A stretch of DNA of 64,000 bases from Leucosporidium creatinivorum (GCA_001600635.1 BCKL01000036.1:171868-235867); one strand, 5' to 3'; shown: positions 38,618-50,617, counted from the stretch's first letter. Notes: generated by a model from the letters alone, not told the origin. Numbers and translations: made by a program.

Positions 38618-40632
38618 ATGTCGGACCTCGCGCTCGAAGTCAACTCGCTCCGGTTCGCCTACACGCCCATCAACGCTCCTCCCGGCCCTCCCGTGCTCGA
38701 CGACGTGACGCTCAACCTGCCCAAGGGGTCGAGGTGCATCTTGGTGGGAGCTAACGGTGCTGGTGCGTTACATCTTGGGTCTGTGTGGTGCAGCTGCGGG
38801 GGGAGCTGGCCCGGTGCAAAAGCAGCAGAATGGCGGATGAGACGAGTTGCGGTTGGCAAGGCGAGCTGGGAGGAAGGGACGAGAAGGGGGGCTGGCAGCT
38901 GTAGCTGAGCAGCAGTGGGAGGCGCTGTTGAGGTACAGCTGTCATTCACTGCTCTCCCCGAGCGGTAGGAGCAGGATTCGCCGATCCTCAGCTCGAGCTG
39001 TCTGACGGCGATGGACAGCTGGGGATCGAGACGATGGTGAAGTGGAGGATTGGTGATCGCGGTGAATGAGGACCGAGGGCTTTCGGAGGTGTTGCAGTGT
39101 CTTTTGAGATGTAGTAGAGCTGCTCGCTGACCTCCTTCTTCTTCCTTCCCCTTTCACTCGGCGCTCCTTCACCCTTCCTGCTCATTCCTGTCACCCTCCC
39201 CCTCGTCTCCCCACCTCCTCGACCCGTACCATCAAACAGGCAAATCCACCCTCCTTCAAATCCTCGCGGGCAAGAAGCTCACCCGCAGCGGCGCCAAGGT
39301 GCTCGGGCAGGACGTCTTCTTTAGCACTCCCGCCGGCGTGACTTACCTCGGTTAGTCGCTGCTCTTTCGAGTCGAGGCAGATGGATGGCAGCAGAACGAA
39401 TGCTGATGGAGCTCGGCGGCGGTCTTTATAGGAACTGAGTGGGCCGCCAACCCTGTCGTCAGATCCGATCTCGTCGTTTCGCACTTCCTGTGAGCTTCGG
39501 CGCTTGCCCTTCGCTTGCTCTCGAGTCGGCATGCTCATGAGCGACTTCTTCTTCGCATCTACAGTGACTCGGTCGGAGGATACCGTCACCAGGAGCGCAG
39601 GGATAGGCTGTTGGACATCCTGTGAGTTTGAGTCGAGCTCGGCAAGAGCGATCGAGACGGATGGCTGATTTGCTTGCGATTGAATAGCGATGTCGACCTC
39701 AACTGGCACATGCACGAGGTAAGCTTCGTATCTCACTGTGTCCCTCCCCGCTCTTCGCCGCTTTGAGTCTCGGGCGAGGCTGCGAGCACGAGTCGACCGA
39801 GCCGAGCTGACGAGCTACCCTCTTCCCCCTTCTTCGTACTGGCCAACAGGTCTCGGATGGAGAGCGCCGTCGTGTGCAGATTGTTAGTGGACTGATGGCT
39901 CCTTGGGAGGTCCTCTTGCTCGACGAGGTGAGTTCTGGTGGCCCTCTCACATCCCTCTCTCTCCATTGCTCCCTTCTCGTTCTCCGATCTCCGCTCCCTC
40001 CTCTTCCTACTCTCTCGACTACCTGTACATCGTCTCTTTACTGAACGCTGACCACTCCCTCAACCCCCACAGGTCACGGTTGACCTGGACGTGCTCGTCC
40101 GTTCCCGCCTGCTCGCCTTCCTCACCGAAGAGACCCAACTCCGGGGCGCCTCGATCCTATACGCCACGCACATCTTCGACGGGCTCGACTCGTTCCCAAC
40201 ACACCTCTGCCACCTCCAACTCGGCTCGACGCTCCCTCCTTCGCCTCTCTCCTGGCCCGTCATCTTCCCTTCCTCTGACCCTACGGCCACTGTCCCCGGT
40301 GTGCCAGAAGGAGTGAGGCAGCGGATGGAGGACCCCGAGAGGCCGGGCAGTAAGTTGTTGGAGTTGGCCCTCGCTTGGTTGGGAGAGGATAAGGAGAAGA
40401 GGATTGAAAAGGAGATTGAGGTGGGAGGGATGAGGAAGAGGGGCGCGGCGAAGAGGGCGGAGGGGGAGACGACGGAGAGTGAGGCGTTTTATAGGAAGTG
40501 AGTGAAAGTTTCGCATGAGTGTGAGGATGGGAATCGGGAGGGTGCGAGGAGGGGGAGGAGGGCTCGGCGATGGAGGACGAGAAGCTGACCTTCCTTCTCG
40601 AACGCAGGTACGACTACAACGCCGGCAAGTAA
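38618..40632 (+). CDS. CAF16: Caf16-type soluble ABC ATPase
   Basis: Eight exons (38618-38762, 39240-39350, 39432-39489, 39565-39621, 39688-39718, 39850-39927, 40073-40497, 40608-40632) join to 309 residues. One ABC domain: Walker [20 protein letters not shown], then the Caf16-like stretch [17 protein letters not shown], signature [11 protein letters not shown], Walker B VLLLDEVTVDLD, and the His-loop YATHIFDGL. There are no membrane segments. Yeast Caf16 associates with the Ccr4-Not complex and with Mediator-linked proteins. The first intron, 477 nt, splits Walker A between GANGAG and KST. The C-terminus is basic and charged, ending YDYNAGK. Confidence 0.93.
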
Positions 40633-41094
40633 TCAACACGCCTCCTTCCCCTTCCGGTATCTCGTTCAACACCCTCAACAGCAGCTCAACGCCGCCCCCC
40701 TTCTTTCGTTCTTCAACGCCGAAAGCCCCAAGTTCTCCCTTACCTGCATCTCAACAGCATACCTCGATACCCCCACACATACAACATGTAGCATTCAACC
40801 GCCCGTTTCCCACACACACCCTTGTCGTAGAGCTTCAACAATCTCTTACAAAGTCGGTCGTTTCTCGTCTCCGAGCGAGCGAGCTCGGCGCAAGAGCTGC
40901 GAAGATAGAGGAGCAACTGAAGCGAGTTATGCGAGCTGCAGGGTGTTTTTGGAGCTCATATCGTATTACTAGGCTACTTGACTACGCCCTAGCCCACTCT
41001 GTAGCTCACCACCCTCTCCGCCCTTTCGACCTCCCGCTTCGCCGTGTTTTGCTCCTCTCTCGCTCCCACACTTTCTCGTCTCTTGTACTACACG
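40633..41094. other. Intergenic
   Basis: 3' flank of CAF16 and upstream region of RRP17. CT-rich leader directly before the start. No gene seen. Confidence 0.4.
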
Positions 41095-42459
41095 ATGCCC
41101 GCCCCCTCGAAGCGCGGCCGCGGCGGCAAATCCGGCGCATCTAAACCCAAATCCTCCGGTCGACCAGCCAAGATCCGTAAAGTGAAAGAAGTCGTCTTTG
41201 ACGAAGAGGCGAGGAAGTGCGTTCCCTCTTAATCCCCTTTCGCTTTGCTCGATGAGGGGCTGTAGGGCTACAGGAAGCTGATCGGGAATGATTGGACTAC
41301 AGGGAGTACCTCACTGGCTTTTCCAAGAGGAAACAAGCGAGGCATACGGCTGTGCGCAATAAGGCGATTGAGAGGGAAAGGGAAGAGAAGAATGAGGCTA
41401 GGAGGGCGGTGAGTTATTCAGTACAGGACTGGCTGGACAGCTGTTTGGAGATGGTTGGTGCTGTGGGAGAGCTGTGGGGAGGCAGGGATCAGCTGCAGGA
41501 GCGGGCGGGCGAGGAGCAGGAGCGGCTGCTGTTGGATGGCTGCAGGCGGCTGTAGGGCAGGTTTACAGTTGGGGATAGCTCGGACTTGCCTCATCGAACT
41601 GCGCAGGCCGAGCCTGTGCGGGAGGTGCTGGCTAGTTGCTGTTGTGCTCCCGCTGTCTCCTCACTCGACAGCAGAGAGGCGATGACTTCGGGTACATATT
41701 GGGCTCGGCTGTGCCGTCTTGTATCGCCGGATTGCTGCCGCTTGTATTTGTGCTGTCGCCGCTTCGCGAGAGACCTCGGCGCCGAGCAGGTCCTATTTCT
41801 CTTCGCCGAGGTCTCGATTCCAGCACGGTCGTTCGCCGAGTTACATGTCGCTGATCGTTTCTTTCCTCAACAGCTTCGTGACGAGCGTAAGGAGCGAGCA
41901 GCACTGAACGTTCGCAACGCCAAGGAGCTCTACGGCGGTTCGTCTCTTCCCCCTCGTCTCTTCTCGCTCGCCTTACTGATCTGCAATCACTTCAACGACC
42001 TCTCACACCTTCCTCATCATTTACCTCCCCCTCTCGACACCTCTCACACACCCAACAGACGCCGGCTCCCCCGACGAAGAAGAGCTCGGCTCGGACGCCT
42101 CTGGCTCAGATTCGGATTCGGAGGACGACAAGCCCGACGAGACGAAATTCGAGTCCACCGACCTCGTCTCCACGGTCGTGATTGAGCCCTTCTCCCTCTC
42201 GCGCACTCCCTCGCCTGCACCTCGCGCCCGCTCGGCCTCAGGATCACCAGCACCCGGCGCCGACGATGGAGAAGGAGGAGAGAAGAAGCAGCCCAAGATA
42301 ACGCTCCCGAGTCATAAGAAGCGGATCAAGAATAAGCCGCAGAATAGGATGAAGATGACGAGGGAGGATAAGAAGGAGAGGGCCAAAGGAGGGAAAAAGG
42401 TCAAGGCCAAGTTGGCGAAGAGTGGGAGTGGGACCAAGGGGAGGAGTAATAAGGGCTGA
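41095..42459 (+). CDS. RRP17: rRNA-processing protein Rrp17/Nol12
   Basis: Four exons (41095-41216, 41303-41408, 41874-41937, 42059-42459) join to 230 residues. The family core is EVVFDEEARKEYLTGFSKRK followed by QARHTAVRNKAIEREREEKNEARRA and LRDERKERAALNVRNAKELYG, a charged helix typical of Nop25/Rrp17/Nol12. The middle is acidic and Ser-rich; the C-terminus is strongly basic (KKRIKNKPQNRMKMTREDKK, then GGKKVKAKLAK), a nucleolar-type signal. Yeast Rrp17 is a 5'-3' exonuclease acting in 5.8S and 25S maturation. The second intron is 465 nt, far longer than its neighbours; its acceptor at 41873 is the one that keeps the helix in frame. Confidence 0.88.
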
Positions 42460-42674
42460 GGAGGAGAAGGAGGAGTGCTGTAGGATCATGTCGTTGGAGT
42501 GTATCATCAGTGCGCATTTCACGAACGAGCAGCGCCGAGACAAGGGCGTCGGCTTGCAGCGCCCAGGAGCTGTCCGAGGGTGGTCCGCATCCGTCCTGTG
42601 CATTGCCTTGTTCACATTCATCTCGTCTCGCTCGCTTTTTGCTTTTCTCCTACGCTTCGTTCCCTCTCGTCAAC

Positions 42675-43690
42675 ATGCCCCTCACCTCGGCGCAAGCTCA
42701 AGCATGGGTCGGCGACACCTCGGCCAACAAGCTCGTCCCCTTCCCTGAGGGCCCTGTTGGGATCATCACTTGGGACATGTTGAAGCCCATTTTCGATTTC
42801 CGAGCCGATGTTTACCATTGCTTCGTCCCCAGCGGGCCCACCGAGCCTCTCTTTCCCCTCCAGTCGTCCGCACTCATTGACCGCTGCAACAGGATGTTGG
42901 AGGCGGACAGAAAGAAGCTGGCGCATGTGAGCGAGCACTAACCCAAGAGCCGAGCATACCCGGCGGATCAAGAAGGGAATCTCCTCAAGAGCTTCAGCTA
43001 CATCGAGACGGATCTCCCTTTGCCCGGTCTCAAGAACACCACTTTTGCTACGGTAAGGGATTGCACCGGAAATATATAGTAATACAAGCTCAACCTCCTC
43101 CACTCCTGCAGCTCATGCTCGACAAAAGCCTTTGTAGGTGTCTGCCCCTCGGCGCTCGGCGTTGGAAGCTTCGGGGCTAATCTTTTGTCGGGCAACACCA
43201 GCTGAGCAGGTGCATACGTACATCAAGAAGGCAGTGAGAATCATGATGACGTATGATCTATCTCCTCGGTCGTTCAATCCGCTGCTTTGGGCGGGCTTGC
43301 GAGACTGGAAAACCTGCACGGCGTGGACGAGGGGCAGGGTGAGTCGGTCTTGCTGCTTTTGCTTCTCATTAATCGCTTGGCTGACGCGTTTGTAATGTAT
43401 ATTAGGTGCTCATTGCTGCTAAGGAATACCGAGAGGTGAGACGACAAGCTGGCTGCTCAGCTCGGCAGCCTTCTTTGCCTGCGCCGAGACGACCTTGAGC
43501 TGATCTCTCCGTCCGTACGCAGAAAATTACAGCGGCAGCCCAGGCGCACGATACCGCAGAAACCAACCGCCTTCTTGGGCTCATGGGCATGGACCCCGTC
43601 CCCAGCTCGGCTCACCTTGCTTCGTTGACGGCGAGGCAGGCTCGGCGCTCGGGTGTTTCGGAGGAAGAGCTGAGGGCGAGGTGGGCTTGA
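42675..43690 (+). pseudogene. Orphan family copy C, one in-frame stop
   Basis: Full five-exon family structure: 42675-43052, 43112-43133 (22 nt), 43202-43338 (137 nt), 43406-43435 (30 nt), 43523-43690. All junctions are clean and every family block is present: MPLTSAQAQAWVG, YHCFV, LMLDKSL, FNPLLWAGLRDWKTCTAWTRG, VLIAAKEYRE, and SLTARQARRSGVSEEE with LRARWA. However, TAA at 42939-42941 interrupts exon 1 after KKLAHVSEH; the frame continues unchanged after it and still aligns with the other copies. An intron bridging it would be only 21 nt, so a nonsense mutation is the simplest reading. Otherwise undamaged, which means the lesion is recent, or the stop is read through, or it is a sequencing error. 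Confidence 0.7.
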
Positions 43691-44033
43691 GGAGGGTTCA
43701 GGAGTTTGGGGAAAGATCGCGAGCGTAGCAGGGTACAACTAGAGCCTTATCATGGCTCAAAGCGAGGCGGTTCGAGAGTCCCCTCCGAACACCGAGAAGG
43801 CGAAATGACTCGGCGAGGTCCAAAGAGCCTCTCAGTCGACTTGCGTCCGCTCCTACCCTTGATACAGCTCACTCAACCGCGCCTCGTAGTTGATGGGTGA
43901 TTCATTCTGATCATTTTCGGTGGGGTTGGGGTTGACGCGCCAACTCGGCGGTCCTGTACACTCTGCTGCTACTCCTTCGGCTTCCATATCATCTCTAGGT
44001 CGTTTTCCGTTGCTGTGCGAGGGGCGTGGGAGT
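43691..44033. other. Convergent intergenic
   Basis: Between family copy C (+) and TIM9 (-) 3' ends. Nothing recognised. Confidence 0.4.
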
Positions 44034-46202
44034 TTACTGCCTCTGCTGGGCGCGGGCCTGCTGGTGAGGAGAGGGAGCGAGTGGGGGAGGCAGGGAAGAA
44101 GGTGAAGGGACAGGTGGTCAGCGGCTGCACGGGAGAGACAAAGCAGTAAGAATCACGCACCATCATCTCGGCGTTCTGCTCGGTGAACCTGAAGGCGTAC
44201 AGAAGCGAAAATGTGGTCAGCGAAAGTGCTCGGCGATGATGGATCGGCGCTTCGGTGGGTCGGCTGAGGCGAAGCATTAGATACTGCGAGTTGAGCTAGG
44301 CTTACCGGAGTCCAACACGCTGTGAAAGATCGAGAGAAAGTCAGCAAAAGCCCGCTGAGCGAGTGAAGAGACCGTCGAAACTCACCTCGGAGTGCTTGAG
44401 GAACTTGTCGGCGCAGGTGTTGACGCAGTTCTCCTGCGCGGTCAGAGAAAATGGAGAGTCAGCGTCTGCCTTCGGCGAGTAGGGAATGTCGTTCGGAGGA
44501 TGATGGACGAGAGCGCCTCATGACGGATCGAGAGCCAACCCTCGACGCGAGGGCGCACTGCTCACCCGACGGTGCTAAGCGTTCCCTCCGTTCACACTTC
44601 AAGCTGCACGTCACAGAGGAGCGAGCCTTGCTGGTGGAAAATCGGTCGAGCGAACGCTGACCTTCAAGGAAGGGCCAACGATCGCTACCTTGCCACCCGA
44701 ATCTCGCCTCTGCGCTTCGAATAGACGGAGAGAGCGGCGGGAGAGGGGTTCGAGACTGGGCGCGAGCAACAAGGCGGGAACTGACCCTTATTCGGAGTAG
44801 CCCTAGCGCTCGTATCCTCGGTCTTCGTGTTCCTTCGTCCCCGCGAGGCGAGACTCCGAGAATGGAGAACGGGCAACAGCGAACAGCATCAAGGCGAGCA
44901 AGCGCCAAACGCCTGCAAGGCATCGACGCTCGCCGAACTTCTGCCCGCGCTGCACTCCCGGCTCCAGCCGTGGGCGAGACATCGCCGAGGGATGAACCGA
45001 TGCGCGGAGGGAGCAGGAAGGCCAGAAGGAGAAGAGGAAGAGTCTAGGCCTCTACGCGAGAGCCAACTTCCCACTCGTCCCGCGCCTTCCTCTCCTCGCG
45101 ATCTCGTCTCCTCTCGTCAAGGGTGTCGAGCGAAAAAGGCCATCGAAAGAGCAGATCAATGCGAGAGCCAACCTACTCCATGTAGGCTAGCCTCTCGATA
45201 AATCCTGTTCGTGGTCCCTGCCCCGTCCAGTGGCTCCTGCCTCCGCCGAGCTCTCGCCACTGCCGGCCAATCACTTCCCCTCTTTCATCGCCTGCCGATG
45301 TTGCCCAGCCCCTCCACCTTAAAGCCGCCCGCAAAAAAACCCATCCGTAACGAGAAGAACTCACCTCCTTGGAACTCAACGCCTTGGAGGTAAACTCGTG
45401 GGTGCACGAGGTGAAGCACCGCTCGACGAGGTTGGTGTAGAGCGACATGAAGTCCTTCATCTGTTTTATGTTGGCGAGTTGGACAGCAGGCGAGTGAAGG
45501 TAGCGTGTGAGGGTCGAGGGGAGCGAGGAAAGGAGCGCCGAGAAGAGGGAGTGGAAAGAGTGGGAGGGCGTTGAGGTGAGGTGAGGTGATGAAGTCCGTG
45601 GGAAGGGGGGAGAAAGGAGAAAGGAGAGAAAAATGTCAGCAACCTGTCCCCGTAGTAGAAGCAAAAGATGGCATGGAGGATATCAAGACCGAAGCCGAGC
45701 ATCTCCCTTCTCGTCGACCGAGCCAGGGGCAGGCCGAAGCTCGGAAGGAACGAGGATAGGATGTTAGCTCCTACAACTTCCGCCTCGTCCAGTCCAGCTA
45801 GCGCGGGTTGCACCTTCCCCTCCACCCCCAAACCTCAGCAACTCCCTTCGGCGCCCTTCCGCGCCTCATCGCCGAGCCAGCCCCTTCCAGGCTGCTCTCT
45901 CCTCTCACTCCGCTTCTATACCTCTCTATACCTGCTCCCTTCCCTCTGTAGCCCTCTTCTGCACACGTCTACCGCTCCTGCCTGCTTCAACCCTTCGATG
46001 ATGCACTTCTCCTTCTCTCCTCGCCCTCGCGCTACGCCTGCTTCCTTCAGCCAAGAGCAGTCCCGTACAGACCATCCCGACACAGCACCGACAAAGCGAG
46101 CCTGCACCACAATAGAGAGGCGCTGTCGAAACGCACCTGCTTGGCCTGCATCATGCCTTCGAAAGCTTGAGCCGTGGCGGGGTTCATTCCGGAGGCGTCC
46201 AT
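44034..46202 (-). CDS. TIM9: Mitochondrial intermembrane-space chaperone Tim9
   Basis: Six exons: 46202-46137, 45460-45365, 44433-44386, 44319-44306 (14 nt), 44188-44161, 44060-44034, giving 92 residues, close to the usual 87-89. Twin CX3C motifs CFTSC and CVNTC are spaced as in small Tim proteins; the helix [16 protein letters not shown] and the end [14 protein letters not shown] are Tim9-like. Tim9 and Tim10 form the hexameric chaperone that escorts carrier precursors to TIM22. The gene is odd in using 2.17 kb for 92 codons: introns of 931 and 676 nt flank exon 2, and the 14-nt exon 4 encodes only RVGL plus part of a codon. Shares a 440-base divergent promoter with TIF6. Confidence 0.92.
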
Positions 46203-46642
46203 TATGTAGCAGAGTAGGTGTGGGTGTAGAGTGGTAGTGCGAGAGAGCTGTAAGACGGTACAGAAGTGTCAGCCTTAAGCTCAAGCTCGGAGCAAGAAGG
46301 AGCCGGCAGCTCTAAAGCAGCGGGCTGCCCTTGAGCTCCAAGCGCCGAGACTGTAGAGGCTGTAAGAGCTATCGCCGAGCTCAGCAGCGAGAGAGACTTA
46401 CAGAGAGATGTGACTCGACGAGAAGGGATTAGGAATATGGTAAGAAGGCAACGAATTGCGGGTCAGTAAATCGCCTTTCGACTTTGTTGAACTTTCAAAA
46501 ACTCGCCCAGGTCCTGGCTTACGCTCTTACGCTCACCTCGTCTCGTCTCTTCCCGCTTCGACTCGAATCGCCTACAGCTTCCGATACATACCGAAGCTAT
46601 CTTTCTCTCCTCTACCGCCCTACACACCTAAACACCTACACA
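46203..46642. promoter_or_regulatory. Divergent promoter TIM9/TIF6
   Basis: 440 bases between the two start codons, so it serves both a mitochondrial import gene and a ribosome-biogenesis gene. CT-rich run just upstream of the TIF6 ATG. No specific site claimed. Confidence 0.5.
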
Positions 46643-49255
46643 ATGGCCGTCCGTACGTCTTTTGAAGCTCTCACATCGACTCATTGCGTCCTGCTCAAGA
46701 GCGCTGACTTTGCCGGTCTAATCCTCTGCAAATCGCTGTACTACATCTGGGTAAAACTGGACTACAGGCTGCCGCTTTGAGAACTCGTCCGATGTACGTT
46801 GTTAGCTCTGACTGAGGTACGGCCGCTGAGCGCCGAAGAGCTGACATTTCTGCCTTCGCATCATCTGTCATCTCGTCCTCGGTCCTCCGCCAATCTGTAC
46901 CCTCTTCACCTCCGCCCCTCTTCGCCGACATTATGTACCCTATCACTTCTCCCTCTCTCCGCCCTCTTCGCTCGGCGCTCGGCTCGGCTCCCTACAGATC
47001 GGCGTCTTCGCCTCCCTCACAAACTCCTACTGCCTCTCCTCGGCCTCTACTGGATCCACCAATTTCTACTCCACCTTCGAGGCCGAGTTGGGCGATGTGA
47101 TTCCCGTCATTCAGACGTCGATTGGTGGAACTAGGATCATTGGACGGTTGGTCGCTGGTGAGTTCTTGATTTCTCGGACTGGGAGGCTCGGCGCGAGTTG
47201 GGAGGGGATAGACGGGAAAGATGGGGCCAAGCTTCGGAAGGGTCCGCTCGGAGCAGAACTTCGGGCTGCCTTGCCGTCGTTCGCCTCAGCGCGAGCTCGC
47301 CTGCCGGCTTCGTCTCAACGCCGAAGCAGTGTGGAGCCTCGATCCTTCGCTTTACGGCATCGACTTCAGGCTTCGCAGCTCGAGGTCGGCGTTGTTGTTG
47401 TGCGGGGGGGGGACAGTGGCCAGACGTGACACTGAGCCGCGTAGAGTCGAGGGCTCCAGGGAGTTTCGAGATTCGCGTGGGGACAGCTGCAGGCAGGCGA
47501 AGAGGTCGAGCCCTTCAGCGGGCTAGCTCGGAGCGTCAGCTCTGGGCTGTCCTCCTGTGGTAGGCTCCTCCGATCCGGTTGCGGTCGTCCCATCCGACTC
47601 GGTGCCAGGGGCAGGTTCGCTGGATTCCTCAGCGTCTCATTGCCTTCGAGCTCATCTCGAGGGCAGTAGCGCTGTACTCGTCCAAGCAACGGCCTTCTTC
47701 GTGCCGTCCCTTGCATGGGCGTATCGTGGGGTGGGCCAAGTCAACGTCGGGTTTTGCTGAGGGTCGAAGGACAGGCGCGGGGACGAGTAGAAGCTCAGCA
47801 GTGCTCTTGAAGCGGCCAGCCTCGACTGTCCTGCTGTTTCGTCTTCGTCCCTCGCTATGCGTTCGACTAGCTCGATAGCTGCGCCTTCTGAGGCAGAGGA
47901 GACTTCGCCTACCGCCTTGCCATGTCGATCTTGGGCTCAGAGCTGGAGATGTTCATGGCTGCACGACCGGGCTCAACCTGTCCGTTATGTCTGACGTAGT
48001 CGGACTTTGAAGGGCTTGAGAAGCACCCCGGAACTCGGGGCTCCTAGTCGGCGAGGGGGGAAGCAGTGAGTCGGCGCCGAGGTCTCAGCAGAGGTCTCTG
48101 GAGCGATGCTTTAGGCGCCCTGTTGTACGATCTCGGCTTGCTCTCTTATGCCCAGCCGTCGACGCTTTGCGATGGCTTCGCTCTCTTTGTTAGAGCGGCG
48201 AGGGAGGGCGTTGCTGCCGCTCAGTGGTGTTGACTCTGCCGTGTGGTGGAGTCGACGATGCTGTTGGTGGCGCTGCTGAGGCCTTTGCTGTCGTGCTCTC
48301 ATGATCCTAGCGGCTAGCGGATCGTGTCTAAAATCTCGGTTGGCTCGGCGCGCGCACCCCGAGCAGAGGTGCGAGCTGGCTGCTTCGGGTACGATGAGTC
48401 CCACGCTAGTCATCTGCAGCGCGAGAACTCTGCATCGCACGCACTCCATTCTTGCCTAGTCCCACCCCCCTTCACACGCTGTCTCTCCTCGCCGAGCAAA
48501 AGCTAACTCCCTCTTCTTCACCTCACAGGAAACCGCCACGGCCTCCTCGTACCCTCGACCACGACCGACCAAGAGCTGCAACACCTCCGCAACTCGCTCC
48601 CCGAATCCGTCGCCCTCCAGCGCATCGAGGAGCGCCTCTCGGCCCTGGGCAACATCATCGCCTGCAACGACTACGTCGCGCTCGTGCACCCCGATATCGA
48701 CAGGGAGACGGAGGAGATCATCGCCGATGTGCTCAAGGTCGAGGTGTTCAGGCAGACGGTCGCGGATAACGTCCTTGTCGGAAGTTACTGCCGGTTAAGC
48801 AATCAGGGAGCGCTGGTCCACCCCAAGACGAGCATTCAGGATCAGGATGAGCTTTCGAGTTTGTTGCAGGTGCCGCTTGTGGTGAGTTGGAAATGAGGGG
48901 AACTGATGAGGAGCGCCGAGTGGAGAGCTGACTTTCGGCGCGCTCGACAGGCTGGAACCGTCAACCGTGGATCCGACGTCCTTGGAGCCGGTCTCATCGT
49001 CAACGGTGCGTCTCTGTCTTCTCTCTGCGTTCAGCTCTCGCTGACCCTCCTTCTCCTTCCTCATCTCCCCTCTCATCTTCCCTCTCCTCCTCGCTCGCTC
49101 CCTCCTCTCTTCTTTCAACAGACTGGGCCGCCTTCACCGGACTCGACACCACCGCCACCGAGATCTCGGTCCTCGAGGCGGCGTTCAAGCTCGGCGGACA
49201 GGACACCAGCAAGATTGCGGGCATGAGGGAGACTCTTGTTGAGGGCTTCGCATAG
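46643..49255 (+). CDS. TIF6: Ribosome anti-association factor eIF6
   Basis: Six exons: 46643-46652 (10 nt), 46768-46793, 46998-47157, 48529-48881, 48951-49005, 49122-49255; 245 residues, the same length as yeast Tif6. Near-invariant segments: [111 protein letters not shown]. eIF6 binds the 60S subunit during nucleolar and cytoplasmic maturation and blocks premature 40S joining. The start exon holds only three codons and one base. Intron 3 (47158-48528) is 1371 nt, about twenty times the usual size, and contains a minus-strand open frame listed separately. Confidence 0.97.
48111..48449 (-). CDS. Possible nested antisense gene inside the TIF6 intron
   Basis: A 112-codon frame starts [12 protein letters not shown] and has a second cysteine pair at [11 protein letters not shown], i.e. 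CxxC and CxxC about 24 residues apart, followed by a basic, Gln/His-rich stretch and KRRR. On the same strand at 47652-47936 another open frame looks protein-like ([20 protein letters not shown] then [14 protein letters not shown]). A spliced gene linking the two was not resolved: the candidate junctions do not agree in phase. It may be a small zinc-binding regulator nested in the intron, or a decayed one, or chance. Confidence 0.25.
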   Translation of the reverse strand: MECVRCRVLALQMTSVGLIVPEAASSHLCSGCARRANRDFRHDPLAARIMRARQQRPQQRHQQHRRLHHTAESTPLSGSNALPRRSNKESEAIAKRRRLGIREQAEIVQQGA

Positions 49256-49613
49256 ACGGTTCCGCCGAGATGGGGAGAGAGACGAGGAATGTTTACGTGT
49301 ACCAGCAGCGATCGCTCGTGCGAGAGGGAGAATGAGTGAGAGGGCCGAGAGAGAGCTCGGCGAACTTATAACGTCGCGCTTCAAATTCGTTCAGTCAACA
49401 CAATCGAGGTCGGTCGAGGAGCTTTCCCAGGCCTCCTCGCTGTAGTCCGTTTATCGCCTCCTATGCCACCAATTGCTCTTGCCGACCGCTCACTTCTCGG
49501 CGCCGCATTCGCCACCACCGAGCAGCGGGGAGCATGCCAAACACCTGCTCTTGGTCCAGCGCAGCCCAAAGGCGGTTTACACTCCTTCTTATATCTAAAA
49601 CCCTACGCCGAGC
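49256..49613. other. Convergent intergenic
   Basis: Between TIF6 (+) and family copy D (-). Nothing recognised. Confidence 0.4.
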
Positions 49614-50617
49614 TCACGCCCACCTTGCCCTCAGCTCCTCCTGCGACACTCCCGAACGCCGAGCCTGCCTCGGCGACAATGAAGGAACATGCTTCCTCAA
49701 GGAGTGGAGATGATCTGAGCTGGGGACTGGGTCCAAGGCCATCTCCGCAAAATTCTTGGCGGTCTCAGCAACGTTGTGCGTACGAGCTCTCTCCAATATC
49801 TAGGTGCGAAGAGGTCAGCTCACGTTCGGCGCAACTTGCACAGGCGTTTCCGAATCTACTAGCACGCAAATCTTACACCTTTGTACTCCTTAGCCAGGAG
49901 CAGAACCTATTAAAGAGATGACCAGTGTTAGATAAGCTCTACAACGACCGTTCAACCTCTCACCCTGCCTCGCGTAAACGCCGAAGTCGTCGTCCAATCT
50001 CGAAAGCCTGCCCAGAGGAGCGGCATAAAAGCTAGCTCCGACCGTCCATACGTCATCATAATCCTCAGGGCGTCCTTAAGGTATTGGTACATGAGCTCGC
50101 CTGGGAAGAGTGCATCAAGATCAGTGAAGCCGCTCAAACAAGTGAACGCCGAGCGCCGCCACCGCTCACCGAGGGCCTCGTGGAGCATGAGCTGAAGAGG
50201 AAGAGTGAGCTCATATACGAGGCAAAGGTAAAAGACTATACACACCCTTGCAAAACCCGTCGTGCCGCTAGAAGGTATTGGCAAGTCCTTCTCGGCGTAG
50301 CTACACCCTTCCCGAAAGGTCTGCTCGTCTCGCGCCCGGAATGCGTGGCTCGAACCATCTTTGTCCTTGATCCGAATGAGCTTATCACTGTCCCTCCCCA
50401 GCACCTTTCGACACTGAGTAATGAAGCTCAGCGGAAGTCGATCTTGAAAGAGAGGTGGGGATTCTCCTCCGTCGACAAAGCAGTGAACGACGGCTATGCG
50501 ATAGACAAGAATCGACTTGAGTGTAGAGATGGTCATGGGCCCAGCGGGATAGCCGGCCAGTGCGTCGGCTGAAACGCCCTTTGCCCATTTTCTCGCTTGG
50601 TCCGAAGTGATGGGCAT
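49614..50617 (-). CDS. Orphan family copy D, intact
   Basis: Five exons: 50617-50246, 50191-50170 (22 nt), 50100-49964 (137 nt), 49906-49877 (30 nt), 49799-49614; 248 residues. Reads MPITSDQARKWAKG, HCFVDGGESPPLF near residue 47, AFRARDEQTFREGCSY, LMLHEAL, MPLLWAGFRDWTTTSAFTRG, VLLLAKEYKG, DPVPSSDHLHSL and finally SLSPRQARRSGVSQEE with LRARWA. Closest to copies C, E and F. A leader block upstream (about 50693-50754) matches the leader of copy E. Soluble by appearance; function unknown. Confidence 0.78.

Noticed and set aside
42927-42947. A 21-nt intron that would remove the stop in family copy C
   Set aside because: Too short for spliceosomal removal and far below the 50-nt local minimum; nonsense mutation is simpler.
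43760-43800. GCGGTTCGAGAGTC resembling a tRNA T-arm
   Set aside because: Flanking bases do not pair and no anticodon arm lies upstream.
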